NCBI GenBank assembly: GCA_026692865.1
Contig: JAPLNI010000056.1
Location: 20,347 to 84,346 of the forward strand
Reading direction: 5' to 3'
Length of the DNA: 64,000 nucleotides
DNA from: Planctomycetota bacterium
GTDB taxonomy: Bacteria > Planctomycetota > Planctomycetia > Pirellulales > Pirellulaceae
Shown here: piece after piece, positions 10,172-18,353 of the stretch
Position numbering within the stretch: the first letter of the stretch is position 1
Layout of the letters: each line of letters starts with the position of its first letter
The notes under the pieces: generated by a model
Databases searched by the model: none
Told to the model about the DNA's origin: nothing
Seen by the model: the letters and a program-made list of their open reading frames with translations, nothing else
Translations under genes and position numbers: made by a program

Positions 10172-11860
10172 ATGGCCCGCGAATTTCAAAAACCTGGTGG
10201 ATCTCAGAACGAAGCGTCTGCGAAGTCTTATCGTTTTGACACCTCCAAACATTCGTCAAATCGAAGGGCTTCTAGCGACGTTCCCGTCCTGTTCCGCCTA
10301 CAAAACCTACAAAAAAGCCAGAATTTCTCCGGAACTACCGCTATGGCCAGCCCGGAGAGAAAATCGCCAGAAATGTCTATAGAGACGAAACAGCAAGCAA
10401 AGACCGTCTCCTCAGGGGCCACCAAAGCATCAGCCGTCCCACCAGCCAAGTCCGTCACTGCCCCTGCACCAGATTCAGCTGTACCTGCACAGAACATCGA
10501 TCGCCGTTCGAATTCTGGCCGTCCGTGGTCGACCAATGTAATCTTGCTCGGAATCGGATTCGCAGTAGTCGGTCTGCTCTTTAAAAATAGCGGCTCGAAC
10601 TCGGCACCAGTCGCCAACAATCCAGCTGCAGCAAACGCACATGCAAACTCACCGTCGACTGTGGTCGCAGCAAATCTACCGCAAGCAACCGCTGTAACAT
10701 CTGCTGATTCGCAACCCACAAAAACAGCCGATTTACTCATTAAAACGGAATTAACCAAACCGGATCCGTCTTTCTCGCTCGAACCACTCGCCGCTCCGAA
10801 ACTTCCCACTCCGATGATTCTCTCACTCGGCAACGAATCCAGCGGCGCTTTGACACCTTCATCTGATACCATGATCTCCTCTGGCGGTGATCTGGAGTCT
10901 GCTACCGCAAGTAAGAGCGTTACAGTTTCTTCACAAGACAATGTAACGATGGTCGAAGAGTCACTGAGCTTAGGCATCGCAACTCAGTCGTCGATCGATT
11001 TCATTGAAAATTCTTCTGCTTCCAAATCTTCATTGCAATCGGTTGCCATTCCCAACTCCGTGACACGTGCTGAACCATCCGTCGCGCCGAAGTTTACCCA
11101 AACGAACTTTGCAAACGGATCAGATAGCACAAGCGATAGTGAGAAGACCTCATCGGGTTCAACCGTGATTACCAACACGCATGTCCTTGCATCGCGAGAA
11201 CCTACCGCACCGAATGTGCTGGCTTCCTCGCAAGTCATCTCCACATCCACGCCGGATCTTGAAACGGAAGAGCTTTTCAAGCTTCGTACCCAACATAGCT
11301 TGGCAACCATGGAGAGCCAGCAACAAGCGATGGGCATGGGACGACAGCCCATGACGATTGCCCCGCAGCAACAGCAAGCGACCGCTCAGTGGAACCCTGC
11401 CACTGGTACGTTCGGACCAAACGCAACCATGGTTTCTGGCCAAACACAATCGCGTCCATCTTACATCGCCCCCGCTGTCCAGTCGCCGACATCTAGCTAC
11501 CAACCGGTGCAAACGGCACCGCAAGGCTATGGTGCTCCTCAAGTCTACGGTGCACCGCAAACGTTCAGTGCTCCTCAAATCAACAGTGCTACTGCCAACA
11601 TCCCGACCGCGGTGAATGTTCCATCATCCGCTCCAGTACAGAAATTTGCTACTGCTACAGCAACTGCCTCGGTTCGCCAACCCTACGTACCAATCTCTGG
11701 AAGCTTCAATCCCGAACGATTTGGCTTGCCTGAAACCGCTCCGAATCCTAATCAGCCAGCCATTCCGAGTTCTGGCCAAAATTCAACTCCAGTTCCTGTG
11801 TCTGGTGGATATCAACCACTAAGTCCTCAATTCCAATATCAACCCACAAACGGGAATTAG
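10172..11860 (+). CDS. Low-complexity, single-span membrane protein upstream of CpsD-like ATPase
   Basis: Not recognised as a named family. It has up to 562 residues with a basic, polar N-terminus, one membrane helix (WSTNVILLGIGFAVVGLLF, about residue 123-141) and then about 400 residues rich in Ser, Thr, Ala, Pro and Gln, ending in Gly-Ala-Pro-Gln repeats (QGYGAPQVYGAPQ). This looks like a disordered extracytoplasmic tail. The start at 10172 has AAAAGG 11 bases upstream; ATG 10343 or 10373 would give a shorter protein with the helix near residue 55-65. It is separated by 10 bases from the CpsD-like gene, so they are probably cotranscribed. Confidence 0.6.
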   Translation: MAREFQKPGGSQNEASAKSYRFDTSKHSSNRRASSDVPVLFRLQNLQKSQNFSGTTAMASPERKSPEMSIETKQQAKTVSSGATKASAVPPAKSVTAPAPDSAVPAQNIDRRSNSGRPWSTNVILLGIGFAVVGLLFKNSGSNSAPVANNPAAANAHANSPSTVVAANLPQATAVTSADSQPTKTADLLIKTELTKPDPSFSLEPLAAPKLPTPMILSLGNESSGALTPSSDTMISSGGDLESATASKSVTVSSQDNVTMVEESLSLGIATQSSIDFIENSSASKSSLQSVAIPNSVTRAEPSVAPKFTQTNFANGSDSTSDSEKTSSGSTVITNTHVLASREPTAPNVLASSQVISTSTPDLETEELFKLRTQHSLATMESQQQAMGMGRQPMTIAPQQQQATAQWNPATGTFGPNATMVSGQTQSRPSYIAPAVQSPTSSYQPVQTAPQGYGAPQVYGAPQTFSAPQINSATANIPTAVNVPSSAPVQKFATATATASVRQPYVPISGSFNPERFGLPETAPNPNQPAIPSSGQNSTPVPVSGGYQPLSPQFQYQPTNGN

Positions 11861-11870
11861 GAATACATCC

Positions 11871-13760
11871 ATGAGTCAAATCGATCAAGCGTTTATCAAA
11901 GCCTACGCAAAAGACCGCGCACGTGCATCTTTTCCTACGACCACGACACCGCAGGCATTGCCACAGCAAAGATCGCAACAAATGGCAGCACCGGTTGCAC
12001 AATCTAACACTCTCCTTCCATCGCAACAGGCAAAATTAAGCATTCCGATGGCTTCTCAGTCAGCCGGAAGCAACCTGTTCGCGCACGCTCCGAGCCCTAT
12101 CGCCGCACCGCATGCGAGCGTAGCACCAAAGCATCCAACTGCGTCCTATCCAACTGCGAGATCCGCAGCGACTGCGCAGCAAGCTACTACTCAATACCCA
12201 GTCCAGCAAACATTCCAGCCACCAACAGTGCAAGTGGCAAGGCCGAACGCAGCCAAGCCAGAGCCATCAATTCACCCCACATCCGCCGCATCGCGACAGC
12301 GTTCGTCATCGACGGTTCGTATCGATCCGCCAACGGTTCCAATGCCCACTTCTCCGATAGAAACCAGCCTTCAGACGACTCGAAAGACACTTTCCAGCTA
12401 CTTTCAACAGGCCCGAGGAAACGTCGATCTCGCTCCACCTCCGGCAATCCCGAGCATACCAACGCGTTGGAGCAAGAACGAACCGCAAGCGTCACTCCCC
12501 ACCTCGCCCCAATTAGCTCCAAAAGCACAAGTAGCACCGACTGCTCACGAAAGTGTTCATACCGCGTCAAATCATCAAGTCTTCAACGACTCAGTCGATC
12601 GTGGAGAAGAGTATAACGCTTGGCAATTTCAAGTCGTCGAACGTGGGGTGAAGTCCAATTCGACTTCTGATGGACCTTCAGCAAAAATCCGAAATCCAGG
12701 TAAGCCAAATTCGTTCATCCGCATTGATCGCCCACACCACGAAACTCAAGAATCGAACCCATTCACACGGCCACTCCCCGCTCCGGTGCAGCATTTTGTT
12801 CCGCCGACTTTTCCGGTTCCAAATCAACCAGTATCGCAGCGAATAACTCAGCCGTCATCTTACCCCACGGTTCAGGCTCAATCGCAGAACGTAGTTCAAC
12901 CAACGGCTTATCACCACTCGGAGGCTGTAGCTCCAGTTCCGACTCATGCCTCAATTCAACAACCTTCAATGCAATCCGAAGCAGTGGCGGTGACAGCTAC
13001 AGCAGCAACCTTCATTCATACGCCCGTACCGAAGTCCTTCACGAAGACTGCGTCGACCAAGCCACTGACTGAGAACATTGCAAAACTGGCTTTGCCAGTC
13101 ACACCAACTTGGGAAGTCGACGAATTCCTTTGGCCAGCTACCGTTTCTGGGTTAATGCAAAATCAACCCGATGCGATTCGCGATATTGGACTCCATCTTC
13201 AACATGCATCTAGCAACGGACTCCGAACCCTTGCCATCACCAGCGGTGAGCGCGGCGTAGGACGTTCGACAGTTGCCATGTGTATTGCAAAAGCCGTTTC
13301 CAAAACGGGACTGCGTGTCGCGTTAGTAGACTGCGACTGCGAGTGCCCCAGCCTGGTAGATCAACTCAATTTGGAAGTGGCCCACGGCTGGCAAGAATGC
13401 ATCCTGAATAATGTTCCGCTCGACGAAGTTGCCGTGCACGCGGTGAAGGAAAAGATTACTTTCTTTCCATTGCTTTCTGCTTGGAGCAATTCACAGGTCG
13501 AGCAACATCAAATCAGAATCAATAAACTCTTGAAACGAATTGCTTTGGGATACGACCTGGTCATCTTGGATTGCAATCGAATCCATGGCAAACAACAAAC
13601 GCTTTGCGGGCTTGGCGACGAACAAGTTATCGATGCGGCGTTAGTCATCGTTGATGCTCAACTTAGCCTCCGCCAACGTGTTGACGGAGCTATCGAAACG
13701 CTTCGACGTAGCAATATCAATTCCATCGGAATTGCCGAAAACTTCCATTCTCAAGGTTGA
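11871..13760 (+). CDS. CpsD/BY-kinase-like ATPase with long disordered N-terminus and altered P-loop
   Basis: 629 residues. Residues 1-430 are low-complexity (Pro, Gln, Ser, Ala) with no clear fold. Residues about 450-629 match the cytoplasmic ATPase domain of bacterial tyrosine kinases and chain-length regulators: LAITSGERGVGRST as Walker A, VALVDCDCECPSL as Walker A' and DLVILDCN as Walker B. The conserved Walker A lysine is arginine (R465), and there is no Wzz domain or C-terminal tyrosine cluster, so kinase activity is doubtful. It overlaps the following ExeA-like frame region closely and probably works with it, as in exopolysaccharide loci where a BY-kinase sits beside an ExeA-like ATPase. 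Confidence 0.75.
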   Translation: MSQIDQAFIKAYAKDRARASFPTTTTPQALPQQRSQQMAAPVAQSNTLLPSQQAKLSIPMASQSAGSNLFAHAPSPIAAPHASVAPKHPTASYPTARSAATAQQATTQYPVQQTFQPPTVQVARPNAAKPEPSIHPTSAASRQRSSSTVRIDPPTVPMPTSPIETSLQTTRKTLSSYFQQARGNVDLAPPPAIPSIPTRWSKNEPQASLPTSPQLAPKAQVAPTAHESVHTASNHQVFNDSVDRGEEYNAWQFQVVERGVKSNSTSDGPSAKIRNPGKPNSFIRIDRPHHETQESNPFTRPLPAPVQHFVPPTFPVPNQPVSQRITQPSSYPTVQAQSQNVVQPTAYHHSEAVAPVPTHASIQQPSMQSEAVAVTATAATFIHTPVPKSFTKTASTKPLTENIAKLALPVTPTWEVDEFLWPATVSGLMQNQPDAIRDIGLHLQHASSNGLRTLAITSGERGVGRSTVAMCIAKAVSKTGLRVALVDCDCECPSLVDQLNLEVAHGWQECILNNVPLDEVAVHAVKEKITFFPLLSAWSNSQVEQHQIRINKLLKRIALGYDLVILDCNRIHGKQQTLCGLGDEQVIDAALVIVDAQLSLRQRVDGAIETLRRSNINSIGIAENFHSQG

Positions 13761-13765
13761 AGAAA

Positions 13766-14647
13766 ATGTATGCATCTTACTGGAAGCTAACGGAAAAGCC
13801 CTTCGAGGATCGTTTAACGTCGCGGTTTTACTATCCGTCGTCCACGCACCAGACTGCACTATTGAAGATTCTTTATGCGATCGAGAATCGTCGCGAAGTA
13901 GTTGTGCTATGTGGTCCGAGCGGCGTTGGTAAGAGCCTTGTTCAGGATCAGCTCCGAGCACAACTTCCCGAGTTCGTCGGTCCGGTTATTTCGTTACCAT
14001 ACCCAGACCTAGACCGCGATCAATTGCTCGCATACTTGGCGATGCAACTATCTGACGGAGCAGATCAGCAACAAACGAGCCCAGCTCTTTCCATTCGTCA
14101 GATTGAATCCGCAATTCGCAGGGCGAGTCTCGCGAAAAAGCAGATTTTGCTTCTAATCGAAGAAGCCGAGTGGATGGAAGCTCGTGGCGGTTTCGAAGCG
14201 CTGCGGCTTCTGCTGAACCTCGCGAAAATCCCAGCGAAAGCTCCTGTGTCGAAAGATACTGCCGAAGGTAATGCGGACGAGAGCTCCACAGGACAGACGG
14301 GGCTAACGATTCTCATGAATGGGCAACCGAGCTTGCTTCCGCAACTCGAACGCCAAGTATCGTTCAACCAACGAATCGCGGCGCGATGCATTTTGAATCG
14401 ATTCAACGTCGAAGAGACCTATTCGTACATCACTCACCGGCTTCGCGCGGCGGGCGGTTCAGCGGATCAGATTTTTGAGTCGGCTGCGATCGATTCGATT
14501 CACTTCCTAACTGATGGTGTTCCGCGTCGCATTAATAACTTGTGCGACATGCTTTTGATGGTTGGTTATGCGCAAGAGAGTCAAAAAATATCTGCATCGA
14601 TGGTGGAAGAGGTTCACCGCGATTTGACTCCTGTCTATGCATCATGA
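13766..14647 (+). CDS. ExeA-like AAA ATPase (general secretion/EPS type)
   Basis: 293 residues. It opens with the family hallmark YWKLTEKPFED, then Walker A GPSGVGKS (G50-S57). The Walker B position reads LLLIEEAE, with E132 where ExeA-type proteins have Asp. A sensor-like strand (TILMNGQP) and the helical lid with LTDGVPRRINNLCD follow. Relatives include ExeA/GspA and the ATPase found beside PEP-CTERM/exopolysaccharide kinases. Start is ATG 13766, five bases after the CpsD-like stop; a TTG at 13757 would overlap that stop. The stop overlaps the TauE-type ATG (ATGA), indicating one operon. Confidence 0.85.
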   Translation: MYASYWKLTEKPFEDRLTSRFYYPSSTHQTALLKILYAIENRREVVVLCGPSGVGKSLVQDQLRAQLPEFVGPVISLPYPDLDRDQLLAYLAMQLSDGADQQQTSPALSIRQIESAIRRASLAKKQILLLIEEAEWMEARGGFEALRLLLNLAKIPAKAPVSKDTAEGNADESSTGQTGLTILMNGQPSLLPQLERQVSFNQRIAARCILNRFNVEETYSYITHRLRAAGGSADQIFESAAIDSIHFLTDGVPRRINNLCDMLLMVGYAQESQKISASMVEEVHRDLTPVYAS

Positions 14648-15390
14648 ACGATGAATCGTTTGTGGTACTTTCGATACTGACAATTCTGATTGCAGTTGTC
14701 GCGTTTCTTTACTCGTCAGTCGGTCACGCAGGTGCCTCCGGTTTTATAGCGGTGATGTCGTTGATGGGAATGACTCCTGAAGCTATTCGACCATCGGCTC
14801 TCTCGTTGAATATCTTGGTTGCGACAATTACGTTCATTCAGTTTTATCGCGCTGGACATTTTTCTTGGAAGCTCTTTTGGCCCTTCGCAGTCTTGGCGAT
14901 TCCGATGGCGTTTATCGGCGGTTTTCTTAAGCTGCCATCCGAGTTGCTCAAGCCAATCGTTGGTTGTGTGCTCCTGTTTTCCGCATATCGATTTTTTGTT
15001 CGTGCAAGTGACGATCCCGAAGCCGTCTCATGTCCAGCGGAAGTCGCATTGGCCACTGGCGGAGCGCTTGGGTTGCTGGCTGGATTGACAGGAACCGGTG
15101 GCGGAATTTTTTTGACGCCGCTTTTGCTTTGGAATCGATGGTCGCGCGTAAAGAAAGCGGCTGCGGTCTCGGCGTTGTTTATCTTGTGCAATTCCGTTTC
15201 CGGGTTGGCCGGTCACATCATTAGCACCAAGACGCTGCCAACCACAGCAATCCCGCTTCTGGTCGCTGCGGCTGTCGGAGGTAGCACAGGTGCTTACCTA
15301 GGAAGCAAGAAACTTCCAACGACAACGATCAAAAGATTGCTTGCAGCCGTCCTTGTGATCGCGGGACTGAAACTTACGATGAACTGGTAG
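14644..15390 (+). CDS. TauE/SafE family membrane permease
   Basis: 248 residues with about seven to eight hydrophobic segments and the paired-repeat features of the TauE/SafE (DUF81) family: SSVGHAGASGFIAVMSLMG near the N-terminus and GLTGTGGGIFLTPLLL in the second half. The family exports sulfite, sulfoacetate or other small organosulfur anions; the substrate here cannot be read from sequence. The ATG at 14644 overlaps the upstream stop by four bases. The 3' end overlaps the convergent aldo/keto reductase gene by 17 bases. Confidence 0.88.
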   Translation: MNDESFVVLSILTILIAVVAFLYSSVGHAGASGFIAVMSLMGMTPEAIRPSALSLNILVATITFIQFYRAGHFSWKLFWPFAVLAIPMAFIGGFLKLPSELLKPIVGCVLLFSAYRFFVRASDDPEAVSCPAEVALATGGALGLLAGLTGTGGGIFLTPLLLWNRWSRVKKAAAVSALFILCNSVSGLAGHIISTKTLPTTAIPLLVAAAVGGSTGAYLGSKKLPTTTIKRLLAAVLVIAGLKLTMNW

Positions 15391-16480
15391 GCCTGAAAGG
15401 CAACTCTTCTAAGAGTCGGTTATCGACCATTGCGATCCATAGCGATTCAGGAATATGCTTGGTCGCAGCATCGACTAACGCGGGAACGCGATCGTGGCGA
15501 CTGGTGCTGAGCGCTATCGATCGAATCCCCAGATGCGACAGCCCATAAGAAACGGCAACATCAAACGGACTTAAAATGTGTGATTGGCAAACACGAAAGA
15601 AGCGATCCCGCCAAGCCAACTTCGCAGCATCAGAAGGATCTTGCGGATTCATCGGCTTATAGTCAAAGTACTCGGTCGGCGCTGATGAATGACCGCTCAA
15701 AGTGTCCCCGTTTGAAGAACCTCGACTTAAAAAACCCCCGTGCAATACGGCCGAGTTGATGATCGGAATTTGTCGGGCAGCTAAAGAATCCATAAGGTCC
15801 AAGAGCTCTTTGGGATGCGACATTACCGTAAAGCTATTTGCAAGCATCACCCAATCAAACTTGCACAACCGATCTAGCTCGCGAACAACGCGCCAGTCCT
15901 TACAACCGATGCCAATCGCTTGTGCTTTGCCTTGCTTTTGTAAATCGTACAAGGCATCGTAGGCAGCGAGAATATCATCCAATCTTCGCTGTCGATCGGA
16001 AGCGTCTGTTGCGACCGCAAGATACTCGTCAGGGTCATGCACAGAAAGCATTTGTGCCGTGTAGTCACCGAGTAACTCACAGCCTTCTACCCAACACCGC
16101 ATGATACCTTGATAACTGATGTCCTGAACGGCGTCATGCTTTAACCCAAGCCAGACACCCGGCTCGAAGGTTGGTTCTGCTGCCCGCAGTGGAACTCGTC
16201 TCCAGCCGAGTTTATTACTTATCAACACGTGCTTCGGATCGACTGCGAGTCGTTTCAATTCTTGTCCGAGGACTTCTAAGGCAAGGCCCGCTCCGTACTT
16301 TCCTGCGCTATCGATCGCGACTGGAGAGTTAGCAACATGTGCAGGAGCAACGTGAGCCGGAATTGCCTTGAGCCATGCTTCTACTAATTTGCTTTTGTCA
16401 GCATCACTCGGCAAGACAAACAAGTTACCTAGCGTAGTAGTTCCAAAAACGACTCTTGGAAGTTTAATACGTTCGACCAT
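15374..16480 (-). CDS. Aldo/keto reductase, D-threo-aldose 1-dehydrogenase type
   Basis: 368 residues from ATG 16480. It fits the aldo/keto reductase TIM barrel: the N-terminal strand VVFGTTTLGN, catalytic Asp and Tyr in IDSAGKYGAG, the Lys in VLISNKLGWRR and the His in MLSVHDPDEYL. This spacing is that of the D-threo-aldose 1-dehydrogenase (L-fucose/L-galactose dehydrogenase) branch, NAD(P)-linked oxidation of sugars. The exact sugar is unknown. A frame extension to 16525 adds 15 residues unlike the family. It is monocistronic. Confidence 0.85.
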   Translation of the reverse strand: MVERIKLPRVVFGTTTLGNLFVLPSDADKSKLVEAWLKAIPAHVAPAHVANSPVAIDSAGKYGAGLALEVLGQELKRLAVDPKHVLISNKLGWRRVPLRAAEPTFEPGVWLGLKHDAVQDISYQGIMRCWVEGCELLGDYTAQMLSVHDPDEYLAVATDASDRQRRLDDILAAYDALYDLQKQGKAQAIGIGCKDWRVVRELDRLCKFDWVMLANSFTVMSHPKELLDLMDSLAARQIPIINSAVLHGGFLSRGSSNGDTLSGHSSAPTEYFDYKPMNPQDPSDAAKLAWRDRFFRVCQSHILSPFDVAVSYGLSHLGIRSIALSTSRHDRVPALVDAATKHIPESLWIAMVDNRLLEELPFRPTSSS

Positions 16481-16698
16481 TTTATCTTCGTAACACGTGC
16501 AGTTTGCTTCTACCGACAAATACAAATCAATTGAATCACATGAATCAAGTGATATCAGTCCATGTGACGATCAACCATCAATAAAAACGTTTTTCAAAAC
16601 CTATCAACGCTATACAATTTTTGCAAGTCTCCACGATTTGTCCCCCACTGTCTTTGTCGCCGGTGAGCGATGCAGTTTACACGATGATTTCGTGAGGT

Positions 16699-18315
16699 TT
16701 ATCTTGGCTCGACTTTCTTTCGAATCGACTTACCAAGAAGGGCGCCGGTCGGGACACCTTCGTAGACAGCGAACTCGCCATTAATCAGGACGTGCTTTAG
16801 CCCTTTCGTAGGAAGGTATGGGCTTTCGAAGTTTGCTTGGTCACGAAAGTGGTTCGGATCAAAAATTGCAATGTCTGCAATCAGCCCTTCGCGTATTTGT
16901 CCACGATCTTCTAGACCTAGAATTTCCGCTGGCAACGATGTTGCACTGCGAATAGCTGCTTCAAGTGGAAGTACCTGCTCTGCGATCGCGTAGAATCCGA
17001 TCTTGCGGGGGAAAGTTCCAAAGGAACGCGGATGTGGGACGGTCGCCGAGGCCACTTTCGAGCTGCCGTCACTTGCGGTCGCAACCCAAGGCAATTTCAT
17101 GGCAAGCCGAACATCATCTTCAAACATTCCAAAATTTATGACCGACGCGCCACCATTGCTCTCAACCGACATTACGACATCCACCATTTCCATCGATTCC
17201 GCTGTCGCAATTTCATCCAAGCTTTTTCCGATCCATTCTGGACGAGCGTCGTGGCTTGCGATTTGAATACGGCTGCTGGTTTTAAGTTCTTCGGCTACTT
17301 CCTTACGAATACGTGCGGCCGTGACAGGATCGGCAAGCCGATTCTTCAATTCGGTTCGTCCACCTGCACGCGACCAACTTGGAAGCAATGTTGCTTCGAG
17401 CGAAGTACTGGAAGCCGTGTAGGGATATTGATCAGCCGTAATCTTCTTCCCTTCCATGCGTGCTTGATCAATCATTTTTACAGCCACGTGCAAAGAGCCC
17501 CAAGATTCCTTACCGGACGCTTTGAAGTGTGATATGTGCGTCGGAAGTTTTGCTTCAGTACCGATTCGGATGGCTTCTTCAACGCTTTGGAGCAAAGTCC
17601 GTCCTTCGCCTCGGATGTGACTCACATACAAGCCATTGTATTTGGCTACCAATTCAGCGATCGCGATTAGCTCTTCGGTTTTTGCAAAATTACCCGGAAT
17701 ATAGATGAGTCCTGTAGCCATTCCAAATGCGCCGTCTTCCATCGCTGTTTGGGCTAAGTCCTGCATCTTGCTGAGCTCCTCGGCAGTTGGAGGTCGGTCC
17801 TCTTTACCCATGACTTGCGCGCGCAAGCTACCATGCGGAAGTAGATGAGCGACGTTCGTGCCTGCGCCGGTAGCGTCGATCTGATCAAGATACTTCCCTA
17901 CGGCGACGTGCCCCATACCGCAATTGCCAGTAACAATTGTCGTACAGCCTTGCATTAGATAGTTGATGTTGCCACGCGTATCGCGTTGGAGAATAGGGTC
18001 ATCGCTGTGCGTATGCAAGTCAATAAAGCCTGGCGCGACGACTAACCCTTTGCAATCGATGATCATGGTAGCATTGAACACCAAGTCCTTCCCCACCGAT
18101 ACGATCCGCCCCTTCGTGATCGCGATATCGCCTTCGATAGGTTCACTGCCCTCCCCCTTGTGAATGACACATCCCTTGAGCAAAAGATCACAAGAATCGG
18201 CTCCCTTGACCAACAAGCCACTTGCTAAACATCCACAAAAAACGCACATACTTAGTGCGATCGGAATGCGTTGCATCATGGAGAACGAGAACGAACGTTT
18301 GCGTTTGCATATCAT
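16699..18315 (-). CDS. Exported D-aminoacylase/amidohydrolase
   Basis: 538 residues with an N-terminal basic and hydrophobic signal (IPIALSMCVFCGCLASG), so probably exported, possibly as a lipoprotein although the lipobox is not standard. The rest is an amidohydrolase of the N-acyl-D-amino-acid deacylase type: GFIDLHTHSDD (metal HxH, near residue 95), the VTGNCGMG loop with the metal-binding Cys typical of D-aminoacylases, HISHFKASG, and a C-terminal beta part with GLIADIAIFDP. It would hydrolyse N-acylated D-amino acids or peptides in the periplasm. It stands alone. Confidence 0.87.
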   Translation of the reverse strand: MICKRKRSFSFSMMQRIPIALSMCVFCGCLASGLLVKGADSCDLLLKGCVIHKGEGSEPIEGDIAITKGRIVSVGKDLVFNATMIIDCKGLVVAPGFIDLHTHSDDPILQRDTRGNINYLMQGCTTIVTGNCGMGHVAVGKYLDQIDATGAGTNVAHLLPHGSLRAQVMGKEDRPPTAEELSKMQDLAQTAMEDGAFGMATGLIYIPGNFAKTEELIAIAELVAKYNGLYVSHIRGEGRTLLQSVEEAIRIGTEAKLPTHISHFKASGKESWGSLHVAVKMIDQARMEGKKITADQYPYTASSTSLEATLLPSWSRAGGRTELKNRLADPVTAARIRKEVAEELKTSSRIQIASHDARPEWIGKSLDEIATAESMEMVDVVMSVESNGGASVINFGMFEDDVRLAMKLPWVATASDGSSKVASATVPHPRSFGTFPRKIGFYAIAEQVLPLEAAIRSATSLPAEILGLEDRGQIREGLIADIAIFDPNHFRDQANFESPYLPTKGLKHVLINGEFAVYEGVPTGALLGKSIRKKVEPR

Positions 18316-18353
18316 CGTTTAAAATCCTTACTTTCAAATCAATTGCCGAAATC

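Noticed and set aside
10228..10977. A 249-codon open frame on the minus strand
   Set aside because: It is antisense to the low-complexity membrane protein gene; compositional bias of that gene keeps the opposite frame open.
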